NCBI GenBank assembly: GCA_003344405.1
Contig: NOWV01000099.1
Location: 62,001 to 126,000 of the forward strand
Direction: 5' to 3'
Origin: Trichoplax sp. H2
Lineage: Eukaryota; Placozoa; Uniplacotomia; Trichoplacea
DNA: 64,000 nt
The notes under the pieces: model-generated
What the model saw: the letters and a program-made list of their open reading frames with translations, nothing else
What the model was told of the DNA's origin: nothing
The model's database searches: none
Translations under genes and position numbers: made by a program
Shown here: positions 1 through 13,610 of the stretch, one piece after another
Layout of the letters: each line of letters starts with the position of its first letter
How positions within the stretch are numbered: position 1 is the stretch's first letter

Positions 1-116
1 TAACCGTACGAAAGTATGTCTGCTTTTATGAACCTACTTATGCCCCTAAATTTTGTTATTCTTTAGAAAGTATTTTTGCTCGCAATGGTTAATTTCAATT
101 CTCTCATGCTTTTTAG

Positions 117-3100
117 AACATCATTGGAAACTATCGATAAACTAATCGAATCATTAGACTTCACCGATTATGCGTCGCGCCTCATTCACCCAATTATCCG
201 TGCAATTGATACCTTGCCCGAAGTCAGATCGTCTGCGATGGACGTCCTGTGCTCTTTAGCATCACAATTTAATGGCAAATACAAAATATTTATTTCTATG
301 GTAAACAAGGTAGGGAAAGATAATATTGCCTCTTGATCGAAATTGTCTTATTTGCGTTAATACATTTAACGCTTCCTTGAATTTTAATAGGTATTGCAAA
401 AACATAGGATACAACACTTAAAGTACGAAAGTGTTGTCAGTAAAGTTTTGAAGGTAATTGTATTGCAATATTTACGTTATAAGCTACTCTAAAGCTATCT
501 AGGTCTTTAAAATTTGGCTGTGTTTCGTTTTCCTGTTATCGTATAGAGTTCTCATACAGTTGACTCTGAATCAGTATTTTCGGCTCGCCCGCGGCGTTCG
601 ACAACTGTAATGTCCGAAATGGCTACTACTAATAATACTGAGAACAATACCATAAAAAAGCTCTATGTTAGCGCTGATAACTTGAAAAGGGTCAGTTACT
701 GTAGATATTACAACAGATTTTAAAAATTATTCGATTGCGGCATTCTATCGATGTCCGGATCTCAGTAGAGTTTATCTTTCAAAAGGCCTGGGAACCTGGA
801 AGACGCGTTAATAAAGATGACTGGACAGAATGGCTGAGACGGCTGAGCGTTGAATTGTTGAAAGAATCACCTTCTCCAGCATTACGATCTTGTTGGTCTT
901 TAGCTCAAGCTTATAGCCCGCTTGCTAGGTCATATAAACTTAAGCGATATAATCTGAAATAGTTATTGATAGTGCTAAAGTTTTGTCATTTAACATACAG
1001 AGACCTTTTTAATGCCGCATTTGTTTCATGTTGGTCTGAATTAAATGAAGAACAGCAGGTTTGTGATCATGGAATTTATATAGAAAAGTATATGGTAGAT
1101 GTCTTCTTGTATTAGCTGCACTATGGCTTAAAATCAGAATTTAAAACAGGATGAGTTAGTGCAAAGTATTGAAAAGGCTTTGGAGTCTCAAAACAATCCT
1201 GAAATTACTCAAGCCTTGCTTAATCTTGCCGAATTCATGGAACATTGCGATAAGGTAATCTTTCTTCAACTTCACTTTTAATATACAACAATGAGGCGAT
1301 AATTTTGCGTATATTGTTATCAAAAATAGGGCCCATTGCCACTCAACAATAATGAGTTACTAGGTGACTGTGCTTTAAGGTGTAGAGCATATGCTAAAGC
1401 TCTCCATTACAAAGAGGAAGAGTTTCATCGAGAGCCGACTCCGAAAACATTAGAGACATTGATAGGGTACAATCTTTAACGGCTAATATTTATTGTTGAA
1501 TGTTGTTTTTTGTAATTAACGGCAAACATTTTATTTGTAGTATCAATAATAAATTACAACAGCCGGAAGCTGCCGCTGGAGTCTTAGAATATGCGATGAA
1601 AAATATGGGTGCAATGGTATAACCTTTAACTTATCTAAATCATACTATCTATAGTCCGTAAAGTATTCGTAAATTATGTTGAATTTGATACACTTCTTCT
1701 GTTTGTAGTCGGTAGAAGAAACTTGGTATGAAGAGTTAAATGAATGGAATAAGGCATTAGATGTTTATCAGAAAAAGCAGGAGCAGGGTAGCGATGATAT
1801 TTCAATTACACTTGGGCACATGAGGTGCCTAGAAGCTCTTGGTGAATGGTACGCTAGTATCTGCTAACTTAATCTGATCGTTTTCTTCAATGTCATCTAT
1901 ACGGCAATGAGAAAATTACTTTTGTTTGCATATTTTAGGGGACAGTTATATAATATAGCATCTGAACGTTGGTCTATTGTCGATGATGAAACCAAACAAA
2001 AGATGGCGCGGATGGCTGCGGCTGCCGCATGGGGTTTAGGTATCATGTTTATATTATATATTACGCCTTATATATCCTTAGAATTTCGTTATTGTTCTCA
2101 TGGAATTATCAATATTAAGAAATCATAATAAAATATTGATAGGCCATTGGGAGAGCATGGAAGAGTACAGTTGTTTAATACCAAGAGAAACATTAGATGG
2201 TGCTTTTTACCGAGCAGTGCTTGCCCTTCATCAAGAACATCGCGTGTTGGCACAACAGGTAGATTGATTGTTTGGATCTTTTGTATTCGATATTGTAGCA
2301 GATATTGAAATTACGAAATTACTAATTTTAAACATTTTAATTTTGGGATTTATAGTGTGTTGATACTGCACGAGATATTCTCGACACTGAATTAACGGCG
2401 ATGTCCAGTGAAAGTTATAATCGTGCCTATGGAGTATGTAATGATATGCAATATATCTACCAATTGTAATTGCATTTTTATTTAGTTACAGTTGACAAGC
2501 TAACTTACCCATGTTAAAACGTTTTTAGGCCATGGTGACTGCACAAATGTTATCAGAGTTAGAGGAAATTATTCAATACAACTTGATACCTGAACGTAGA
2601 GCTGCTATTAAGCAGATATGGTGGAGTCGTTTACAGGTATAGTATGATATATCACGTGTAATGTTATACAAAGGATTTAGTGGTAATAGTCGCCTGTATA
2701 GATTACACAAAAGTTCCCATTGTGACGGCAGTAGTGTGTGAATTGTAAGAATATTACAGCGATTAGTACTTAATTTTTTTATCAGTATTTGATTTATTTA
2801 CAATTAACTAAAGTTATCCTCGAGTAATTACGTTGATCTATTAACTGTCACGAGTTTTAAATGGATAAAAACTTCGAACGGATTAAAGAATTTAAGACTG
2901 TAAATTACCTTTAAATCGTACGTAACTAATACGATAGAATCAAAATCCTAGTGTAAGACTATTACACTGATTGCTTATTGCTTAAGTACACTGTATTACA
3001 GATATATGCTTCACTTATTTGAATTAGGGATGTCAAAATCTTGTCGAAGATTGGCAACGTATTCTTCAGGTCCGATCGTTGGTAATAACTCCTCAAGAAG

Positions 3101-6100
3101 ATATGGAAACCTGGTTGAAGTATGCTAGCTTGTGCCGCAAGAGTAAGCGACAGGTACTGTAATATAATATCAAATACAGTCGTAAGTCTATAGATTAACT
3201 GATGATAAAACAAACTAACAAATATCGACAATCCTCTCTATCAGGCGTTGTCTCATAAGACACTAGCGCTACTATTAGGAAGTGATCCTTCCAAATACAC
3301 GGATCAGCCCTTACCGACTAAATATCCTAAGGTTACATTTTCGTATATGAAACATATGTGGCTTTCCGGTCAACAAGTAAGTGTGGCTGTATTAACTAGT
3401 TTAAAAGAAAAACGATGAGTTTATTGGAAATTTTTTTGTACTAATACAGGAGGAAGCATTTCAGCACTTACAGTACTTTGTACAAACAATGATAACCCAA
3501 AATGCTGCAGTGGCATCCCTTAGCAGTAATGAAGAAACTCAACAAAGTATAAAGGAGGCAAATAACCGTCTTCTAGCAAGGTACACTGATTTTGTTACTG
3601 AATATCGCTAAAAATCGTCGCACTGCATCTCACCGGTGATGAGTTGATGATATTACTGTCACAGAATAACTTTTTACGGACTTCTTGTTAGGTGTTACTT
3701 GAAACTGGGTGAGTGGATGTTATCCTTAAGCCAATTAAATGAACAAACCATTACCCAAATTATACAATATTATGCATGCGCTACTGAACATGATAAGAAC
3801 TGGTACAAGGTAATTGTGTCAAGTACTGTTTTAAAATGATGTTAAATGCAAATTGACATTCTGCTTAAGCTAATGAGTTGCGTTTATCTTCAAAATTTAC
3901 AGGCATGGCATTCTTGGGCTTTTATGAACTTTGAAGCGTTGCTAAATATGAAAAATAATGAGAAATCTCAGCACACAATTGTTTCGGATGATTCCAAGGT
4001 AAGATTTAAATTTCTTAGTAGTGTACATATCTCGATAGATACTGATAATTAGAAAATTGGCTTAAAACAAATATTACTTTCCGTAGGCCGGTGTTTCTTT
4101 ACAAAATTATGCTGTATCGGCTGTAAATGGATTCGTAAGATCTATTACACTATCCAAAGGCAATTCTCTCCAAGATACTCTTCGGTAAGATTGACTTATT
4201 ATTATCAGAATTATCATGGTTATCAGATTTTATTTATTTATCCGTTAAGCCTAAATGCATTCTACTAATTTAACTCATTTAGATTGCTAACTATTTGGTT
4301 CGACTATGGTGAGTGGAAAAGAGTGAACGAAGCCTTAGTAGATGGCTTGAAAGTTATTCAAATCGACACCTGGCTTCAGGTTTGCTTAGTACTGATATTG
4401 AATTACGCTTAAATGCTCATTGCTGATAAGGATGTTCTGTTGTAGGTAATACCGCAACTTATTGCAAGAATAGATACTCCTAGGCCGGCTGTTGGTAAGC
4501 TGATCACTCAGTTGCTTATTGATATTGGAAAGCAACACCCGCAGGTATATAATGTTTCGATAGTAGCTGTAATACACAGTAAGTTCTAATGTAAACATTT
4601 TTTGAACACTGCAGGCCTTAATTTATCCTGTTACTGTATCCGCAAACTCAGCTATAGCAGCTCGTCAAGAAGCCGCTAGTAGGATCCTTAATAATATGAG
4701 GGAGCACAGTCCGGTACTCGCTCAACAGGCTGTCATGGTACATTATATAAAGCGGATATACGTATATTGGAAGACATTTTTTCAAAATTTGAATATTTTC
4801 TAAAATAGGTTAGCCAAGAATTAATAAGAGTTGCAATACTATGGCATGAAATGTGGCACGAATCTCTAGAAGAAGCTTCACGACTATATTTTGGTGAGCA
4901 TAACATTGAAGGCATGTTTGCCGTATTAGAACCTCTTCATCAGATTATGCAGCAAGGACCACAAACGCTGAAGGAAACATCATTCAATCAGGTAATCATT
5001 TCAGATTTATGAAGTTAATTCTGAATAAAGATGATGTGTCTGTCAATATCAGTCAAGAAAACCGACTAATTTATTGGGTTCGAAATAGGCCTATGGTCGC
5101 GACTTGGCTGAAGCCCAGGAATGGTGTAACAAATATAAGAAGTCAAATAACGGTGCAGATCTAACACAAGCCTGGGATTTGTACTATCACGTATTCAGAA
5201 GAATCTCAAAACAATTAACACAGGTATATATGCATCACTTCCGGCTTATTAATTACGGCTATTTGATGTGTTCCATCCGTAGCAATTAAAAGTAAGAAAT
5301 CCAGGCGCAAACTGTATGTGGGACTAATTAATCCCTTTTTCTTTAAGATGACGTCTCTTGAGTTGCAGTACGTTTCACCTAAGCTCCTTGTCTGCCGGGA
5401 TCTAGAATTAGCCGTTCCTGGAACTTATCAACCTAATAAATCTATCATTAGAATTCAGAAAGTTCAACCATCATTGCAAGTAATAACATCTAAACAACGT
5501 CCTCGAAAACTTTGCATATCAGGTATAGCATAGATAGCGTATTTCCCTATCCCCGTATCTAGCCATCCTGTGGAGATTTATAACTATTAGTATATACGTG
5601 TAAATAAATTAAACTCTCTTGCGTTACTGCTAAAAATATTACAAAGTAATGATTACATATTTGGCATTTAGGCTGTGATGGCACCGATTACATGTTCTTG
5701 TTGAAGGGGCATGAAGATCTTCGTCAAGATGAACGCGTTATGCAGTTATTTGGCCTTATAAATACGTTATTAACGAACGATCCGGAAACTTTTAAACGCC
5801 ATTTGAGGTGTCTTATACATTAAACTGTATTGCCAAATGAAACTGTGCATTAATCATCAATCAAATATGATTTAAAATAAATTTAGGATTCAGGGATACT
5901 CTGTTACGCCGCTGTCGACAAATTCTGGATTAATAAGTTGGGTATCTCCTTGTGACACACTCCATGCGCTGATTAGGGATTATCGTGAAAAGAAAAAAAT
6001 CTTGTTGAATATAGAACATAGAATAATGTTACGGGTAATTTTGTTCATCTTTTACAAAACTGCACATCATACGGGTGTAAACACTAAAACCATCACTTCA

Positions 6101-8166
6101 TATTGTATTCTAGATGGCACAAGATTATGATCATTTAACTCTGCTTCAGAAAGTTGAGGTATTTGAGCACGCAATGGAGCATACGCAAGGTGACGATCTT
6201 GCAAGGGTACTTTGGCTAAAAAGTCCTAGCTCAGAGGTAAATTGATTGGGTTTCGTTTATTGAACGGCCATAAAATTTACTGTTTATACAGTATGTAATA
6301 TGTACATTAAATTAAATAGGTTTGGTTTGATCGTCGAACAAATTATACGCGTTCTTTAGCTGTGATGTCTATGGTTGGATACATTTTAGGTTTAGGAGAT
6401 AGGTAGGATTCGAAGTATATCTAACGATCGATTTTATAGACTTAGAGTTTGTAGGTGTATTTGATTTACGTATTTATGTTAAATCGAAAATGATTTCTAG
6501 GCATCCATCCAATCTAATGTTGCATAGACTATCTGGAAGGGTACTACATATCGATTTTGGAGATTGTTTTGAAGTACGTAATTTGTCACAAATTTAATAT
6601 TGCTTTGGTAATTAGTACTAGATGGATCCGCCCTGATGCGAAGTATTTTTCTAAATTACGAATTTATTGCGTAACTGATTGTTGACATATTTTCATTCTA
6701 GGTTGCTATGACACGTGAAAAATTTCCTGAGAAAATCCCTTTTAGATTGACCCGAATGCTAATTAATGCAATGGAGGTTCGCAAAATTTGAACTACATGT
6801 ATACATTACATGCGTGTAATGCATTCAGGTCGATAACATCGTTCGTTGCATGGTCACTCTGTTTAGGTAACTGGAATAGAAGGAAATTATCGAACTACTT
6901 GTAATAGTGTTATGGAAGTCCTTAGAGATAATAAGGACAGTGTTATGGCCGTATTAGAAGCTTTTGTATATGATCCACTCCTAAGTTGGCGACTCGTAGA
7001 AGGTATAATTTTCACCCGACATCATTAAAAGCAAATTGAGAGATTGACAGAACTTATACTTTCATCTTAAACTGGGATTAAATAACTTTCCGTATATGAT
7101 AAGGTGCTCCAAAGAATAAACGTTCAAAAGGAGGAAATCCAGGTGTTCTTGGCCAGGCGGATAAGGGTAACCATATATTTCTAGTATCCCTCTAATAAAC
7201 TTCTATTACAGTTTTAATGGATGACCGTGTTTGGTATTCTTTAGATATAGCTGATGTTACCTATGTTGGCCAAAGTACAGCAAAGTCATTTGCTGCTCAA
7301 CGGGAATTGAAAGAAGCTTTAGATAGACAAAATAAACCAGAAGAATTAAATAAGAAAGCTGTTGCCATCATCAACAGAGTCCGTGATAAATTAACTGGTA
7401 AGTTTCATTGATAACTTAAATTTACTCTAAAGTAGGTTATTGTCACCAAAAGTATATAGAAACTTCTGATTGGATTCTTTCAATCGTCATACTTGTAATT
7501 TACTTGTAACAACAAACGTAATTTTTAGGAACTGATTTCTCGCGTCATAATACTCTCGATGTACCTACACAAGTGGATTTGTTGATTAAGCAAGCTACGT
7601 CTCACGAAAATTTATGTCAATGTTATATAGGGTGGTAAGTTATAAACTTCACCGTAATTATTACAGTGGACATGCATCAAGTTCGCAATACAGGCTACAT
7701 TTCAGATTTTGAGCTAGTTAAGCTAAACTATGATATTATTACGTCAGTCGAATCAGTAGTTAATGTACGCAAAAAGTTTTGAGATTCGTTATGTAATTTT
7801 TAAATTTTGTGTGGTTGTAAGTACAAAATACGGATAGCGCAAGATTTAATATTCCAATGAAAACGATATTGTAGCAATCGTTACATCATAATTAATATGT
7901 AACTGTATCTGCGATGCGATTGTAATTTGATAACCTACGGCTAGATATCAAAGATGATGTGCTTGCCCGTTTTTTTTAATATACAGTACATGTACATAGT
8001 CTGAGGTAGTTAGGACAATCGTAGTTCCCAAAAGCGTACTGCTATATCGTATGTCTTTATAATTTTATACTTCTTTAAACTGTCAATTGTATGCTCCTTG
8101 AATTAGATATGATACTAATTAATTTTTTTTTATATCGTCAACCTCCAAAGGTGCCCATTCTGGTAA
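117..8166 (+). CDS. MTOR: mTOR serine/threonine kinase, 5'-truncated (36 exons seen)
   Basis: PI3K-related protein kinase, catalytic subunit of TORC1/TORC2, coupling nutrients and growth signals to growth. Exons: 117-309, 391-453, 547-690, 786-928, 1001-1058, 1150-1254, 1330-1466, 1541-1616, 1709-1848, 1939-2039, 2143-2258, 2356-2433, 2529-2636, 3028-3153, 3245-3376, 3450-3580, 3692-3809, 3903-3998, 4087-4184, 4283-4379, 4446-4544, 4615-4737, 4809-4991, 5089-5223, 5348-5522, 5672-5807, 5887-6034, 6114-6236, 6320-6402, 6501-6573, 6702-6776, 6867-7002, 7104-7166, 7212-7397, 7529-7634, 8151-8166. Phases close exactly, giving 1372 residues. The order is end of HEAT ([14 protein letters not shown]), FAT ([29 protein letters not shown]), FRB ([25 protein letters not shown]), kinase ([29 protein letters not shown] split across two exons, HIDFGDCFE) and FATC. 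All are near-identical to vertebrate mTOR as I remember it. Exon edges come from GT/AG sites, phase and alignment from memory; a few may be off by a codon. Confidence 0.96.
4809..5223 (+). other. MTOR: mTOR FRB domain (two exons)
   Basis: Exons 4809-4991 and 5089-5223 encode the FKBP12-rapamycin-binding helical bundle. Visible landmarks are WHEMWHE near the start, [20 protein letters not shown] across the middle, and [15 protein letters not shown] at the end. The serine of KETSFNQ, whose equivalent in human mTOR (S2035) is the classical rapamycin-resistance position, is present. Binding of FKBP12-rapamycin is inferred from the family, not shown. Confidence 0.93.
5348..7166 (+). other. MTOR: mTOR kinase catalytic domain exons
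   Basis: Nine exons from 5348 to 7166 encode the PI3K-like kinase domain. Seen in order: [12 protein letters not shown] and KQRPRKL (N-lobe), [17 protein letters not shown] carrying the presumed ATP-contacting lysine, [40 protein letters not shown] (catalytic loop, split after GD-R at 6402/6501), HIDFGDCFE (metal-binding DFG) and [11 protein letters not shown]. All catalytic residues expected for an active kinase are present. The segment after [15 protein letters not shown] is short and lysine/glycine-rich, unlike the vertebrate regulatory insert. Confidence 0.95.
8151..8166 (+). other. MTOR: mTOR terminal 16-nt coding exon (FATC tail CPFW)
   Basis: The penultimate exon ends ...CYIG plus TG at 7634, followed by GTAAGT. 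Reading through gives Trp then an immediate TAA. An AG at 8149-8150, after a T-rich tract, is followed by G TGC CCA TTC TGG TAA. Joined, this completes the Trp codon and adds Cys-Pro-Phe-Trp-stop, the invariant mTOR C-terminus (GWCPFW). The intron would be 516 nt. Donor, acceptor, phase and the exact conserved tetrapeptide all agree. Confidence 0.92.
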
Positions 8167-11100
8167 TTTTGGCGTACTTACTCCATTTATAAGATATAAT
8201 TACTTACCTTTGCGCAGGATGTTAGATATATACTACGCAGTTTTTAAGTATGCCTTATATGCTCAAAAAGGCTTTATAATCATTGCATGGTATAGAGCAT
8301 ATTTTAATTAACAAAAGAAATTGAAATAGCTTTGTCGAATCATCTTATTTTGTATCTGTCTTCATTTAATAAGAAATAGGGTACTATCGGTAGTGTATAA
8401 AGTAGAAAGGTAACTTGGGTGATTTTGCATTCCAGTTTTGAAATGCATCAGTCTGAAAATGATATAATCGGTGTCATATCTTAACTTCCAGTAAAAGGGA
8501 TTCCTAGTCGTTATTAGTAGCATACTGTACAGTGTGATAATATAATTAGATTCAAAGCCATAAAATTGATGGAAATAATACAAGACATTTCTTACTTAAA
8601 AAGATATCTACTGTAATGATTTTATTATGTTAATATATTGCAACTATTATAACATGATATAGTTTTTTATTCAATTGCCATACTGAATTATGAGTGATAT
8701 TACTGGAACAGTTAAATTTATTCTAAAATGGCTAATGTTGCATAAAAATTAGTACTTGACTTTTAGATCATGGTAACAACATTAACCTATTGTAGTAGTA
8801 TTTAACTACTGAAATAGCTATTTCTTATGCAATTTTGATCAATCCTTTCTATAACTGTGATTTCAACAATAAAATAGATGCAAAAATATCTACAAAATTA
8901 GCGCTATAGTAAAATAAACGTGTAGAGATCTATGAAGATGAAGATATTCAAACTCATGATTATGATTCGAAGTAGGCTTCGTAAGATACTATGGATACGT
9001 AGGTTGCGTAGGATTCTATTTGCCACGACTGCAACTCACTTTACTCTAGCTAGAAATAGTCACTTCGATTAATTTCACTGAAATAGCGGTTCACAAGTAC
9101 CAACCAGGATGACTTATCAGCGTTGCCGGTGTATAAATAAACACAGCTCTCCTCTCCTATAGGCCATAAGGGATATTTACAGTATATTATGGATGTAAAA
9201 GAATTTCCCTTAATATTAAAGCTCTAGGAGGAAATCATATTCTGATATATCTGTAAATATGGCTATGATGGATTTGTGATTTAATGGTTGTGTATACTCA
9301 CATCAAATCTACAAGATATTTTACAGTTAGCATCTACTTTCAAGTACGCCTTACAAATTAAGCCTAAAAATATTCATCGAATATGGTAAGTCATATCCCA
9401 AAGAAATTGTAGGATGAGCAGTGTTTTAGTTACCTCCCATAAGCTGTGGTAAAAATTTTGATATTCTTATCAGTCAACCTGTTTACGCTCCGTAGATTTT
9501 TCTACTTCTGATATCTAAAAATCTTGAAAACTGAACCGTATTCAGACCGGGCAGAGGTGAGCTAGCATCCCTACTACTAGTAGTAATCCATACTTCGATG
9601 ACAGACACGAGCATACAATTCGTGAAATAGTTTACATGATTGTAAATCCTTCAAATCCGATATTAAAGATATTAGTGTTATGGAACAAAGATCATAAACT
9701 CGCCATAGCATAACGGCAGAGTTCGGTCATACATGAAAAATTGCTCAATTATGCTAATTAGCTGCCATACAGTAGAATTAGATTCTTGATAATTCCCCTG
9801 CTTATTGATTTACAATCGGATGGTCAATATCAGAGAAGTTACTAAGAATTACTTAAAGTGCCATTACTAAAATACTATATTATTATTAATAATTATTAAT
9901 CATTTCTTAAACTAAGTGATTGCATATGGTATATTAATTATATATATATCTATTGCTAATAGGATATTCATAAAATACTAAGCCTATTACAATATCAATA
10001 ATTCCTATGATTATATATAATCGAAAAGAGATAGTCTTATCATTGTTGATACTATACAGATTTAGTACACATTTAATGTTGTCAGAAATTGTCAAGACAT
10101 TTAAGAACGTGTGTAGAATACTTTCACGTGCCTTGGCCGCACTGTCAATTTCAGTTTGATATTATAACGAATAGATTTTTGAAGTCTGTAGTACTTTATA
10201 TGGCTGATTTTTAGAAATTTTGTGGTTGTCAAGCGCTACTCACTAATGTTTGTATTTCTTCCGGTTTAAATTATGCCCAACTTTGATGATACTAATTAAT
10301 CAAGAATGATAAAATAGGGATGGATAGTGTAAAGATTCTTCACTTCCGTGCTCAGGTAATGTCAAAAATTCGTCATGGCTTACCGGTTTATCAGAATAAT
10401 CTAATTAGTTTATTCAAACCTAGTTCGATTTTACTTTATTAATATATTTGAAGTTATTCATAAAGTAATCAGGATGTCAAATTAATGTATATTTGCTACA
10501 GTAATTTGTTAAACCATTTCAGACGTCTTTTCCTAAAAGATGGATTCTTTTCAATTTTTAACAGTATAAGAACTATAGCACTGTAGATTAAACGTGTCAC
10601 TAGTTGATGATATATATCGATAATATTATAATCGGGTACGGTAGTAATTACATATTGTATGTAGCTATAAATAGTATTAGAGTTAGCTGATACCATTTCC
10701 TCGGAGACTGGATAACAACAAGGTATAAAGAATCTTTGCTAGCTTTAATTCTACATCTACGCCACGTAATCACCGTACAAGAAATATCAATCAATTCTAT
10801 CAACCGAAGGATCTGCTACTGGTATGGCATAAAAATTATTGCAGAGTATTTATTAGTCTTAATCGTAGCGCGTTAAAAATGATGCTGTGCCCCTTCTTTA
10901 CGACTATCGACAAGGTTCCTAATCATAAATTCATAATCAAAATGATACGATATGTTGATCACCATAGCTTAAACTTATCAGTTATTGACTTACTTACAAA
11001 ATATCGTATGTCTTTAATCATTTTTTAAAGTAATGATCCTTCATAAATTCAACGGATAGACTGGCTCTTTGAGATAAATATGCTATAGTACCCACTATAA

Positions 11101-12190
11101 ACTTCATAATAGCTGTGCAATTACTTTTTTTAAAGTAATTATTATACTCGTATACTCCTATGCACGCGATTCTGTATGCTGTTTCCGACAGTATACATCA
11201 TTTTATACTGCTAGGAAATACCTATCTTCCAAACTGTTACTGGATATATGCTGCACAAGTCATAACCTGTTCTCGAATCTAGTAATGGCTAATATATTGG
11301 TAATAGTAAGATTAGCTTGCATCAAGTTATCTCTGCTTATATAATGACAATTTGTATTTTCACACTGCTGGTTATGCAATTTAGATTTCATCAAATCATT
11401 TCGGCTTTTTACCGTACAGTCAAGCTTAATTTAATCCTGACTCTCTTCTAGCTGCTTGCTAAACCTCGAATTATTCCCTATAATTTACCAGTCTTGTAGC
11501 TGCATTCATTCTCTGAATGCCTACCAAGCGTTACATCGTACTGTTATAGTATCCCCAAAATTGATAAAAGTCGTAAGGTACAATTTCCTGCAAAAAGTAA
11601 TAGAGAAGCCAATTCTGAATTAGTATCATAAGCAAAGACAGTAGTAGTTTAATGCAATGATCGATTTCCTTGATCTTAACAGTCAAGGGTAAGATAGTTT
11701 CGACTATATTCGTGTAGCTATTCATGGATAATCAATTTATACGGTAGATATATTGTATCTGAATAGCTAGCAAATCTACTAAATATTCTTGCTGGTTACA
11801 CATGCTACTGATATTTGTACCTTACATTTAGTAAGAGTAAGGGTAGAGAGTGAAACCTGTTTATTCCTTTGCTAGATATATCAATTATGCTCTTAATTAA
11901 CTACCCTAGTAGTTGCGGCTACATCTATCATCGTCATTTAACCTAATCACGCGTAGTCACAAGTACGCTAAGATCTAACTTATTTTTGATATCATTTCTA
12001 TCATTCTACTTGCACGACCGCGTATACTTTGCAACAGCGTTATGTTTTATTTCCTACTTTGACAGATGTAGACATCCTTTATTGATAGATTATGGCGCAT
12101 CGAGATACAGTTGATATAAAACGGATTCATTAGATATGTCGTCTGGCAAACCTTAAACGAGATTGGTGAGCATGATATACATGTAGCTGA
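8167..12190. other. Intergenic, no gene recognised
   Basis: AT-rich sequence downstream of mTOR. It presumably starts with the mTOR 3' UTR, though no polyadenylation signal could be placed firmly. Open frames here are 60-75 codons with AT-driven Phe/Leu/Ile/Tyr composition and no family resemblance. I see no exon-like conserved stretch on either strand, but small exons of a fast-evolving gene would escape inspection by eye. Confidence 0.6.
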
Positions 12191-13610
12191 AAAATGTCAT
12201 TGCATTTCTAATCCTAATGTGTATGCTATGCACTATTTGCAAATTTCAGATCTTTTATGCTTCGATATTAAGAATCCATAGACTTACCAATAAACAGAAT
12301 AGGAAGTAGCCTCTATATTCTTCATCCCCACCCAACTTTATCGTATACTCCAGTTGCAGTATAACGTTTAGAGGGGAGCGCTAATAGCAAATAAACTTTG
12401 TACTCTTTATTTCTCTTTCGTCCCGCAAATACTCTAATTCCGTCTTTGCAAACATCTGCTCATCGATAGAATACGAAGATACCTCTTGTTACGGAGTAAG
12501 TTGATCTCTACCTCAGAGTTCATGTATAGTCCGCTCTTTATTTCATTAATCAACCATTACAATAACAACACAAAACTCCTTCAGTATAACATTTGATAAT
12601 AATGTACATTCTACAGACAGTGGCTGGTAACATTGACATCATATATCCATCATATTGCTGCCAATTAATTAATATACGGTTAGAATTAAACTGATTAATA
12701 GCAGTTCCTATGATATCACATAGGTTGATAACGTATGGTATACAAACAAGTAAGAGCGTATCACAGTTTAATGATCACAACACCTCTCAGCTCTTTATTT
12801 TCTGTCCAGTTTTTATACGCTTATCCTATTTGGAAAAGCATAAAGAACCATAGATGTAGGATATTAGACAGCCTTTACATCGTATATTTTTCTCTAATTC
12901 TAACACATGCACTTCAAGTGCACATATATAGAAATTTCTCGATAAATATGATAGCGCAATGACTTCTACATCGTCCTTCCCTTGCTAATCCTAATACACA
13001 TACTCCGTGTTAGGCTTATGGAAGCTTTGTTATCGAATAAGATGGGAGATTACCCTTATTCGCTTCTTCTGTACTTATACTTTAATAATGTGTGTAAAAT
13101 GGGTTTGTCTCCTGGCATCTGCATTCTTCATTCCCTTCCTAATCCTAATACATCGTATACTTTAGTGTTAGGCTTCTATAGACTCACCGCGGTAACAAGT
13201 AAAATGGCAAACTCCATTCTACTGTATGCCTCTTCTTGTATTTTATTCTAACATATATCTGTTCCATTGACAAGTGTATATATAAAAACAACGATGCAAT
13301 TCTAATGCATATTCGTTCATGTTAGGCAGAAAGAAACTTATAAATAGGATAGGAAAATATCATTATTCTTTTTAACTTCCTTTTCAGCTTTACATACGAG
13401 TATATGCTTAGTAGTAAGTGTATCTAGGAACATCCATGTAGAATTGTAAGCAGTCTTTATCTCTTTCGTTCCCTCCCTAATTCCTAACGTATATATTCTA
13501 TTGATAAACATCACCGTCTATCGATAAAATAGGAAGCCATCTTCACATTCTCTAGTCTCTCTCATTCTGATGTAAATCCATACTGCAATGCTACATAAGA
13601 ATACATCGAC
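12190..13610. repeat. Degenerate hairpin-bearing repeat series
   Basis: Several diverged copies of a motif starting TTCCCTTCCTAATCCTAATAC and ending TGTTAGGCTT, followed by a stretch like AATAGGA. Clear cores lie at about 12207, 12896, 12983, 13138, 13300 and 13475; the best-kept neighbours are 155-175 bp apart. The core is an inverted repeat, for example CCTAATACAC...GTGTTAGG at about 12988 and CTAATGCAT...ATGTTAG at about 13302, so the arms are kept while the loop varies. Copies are too diverged to call a recent satellite. Identity unknown. Confidence 0.5.
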
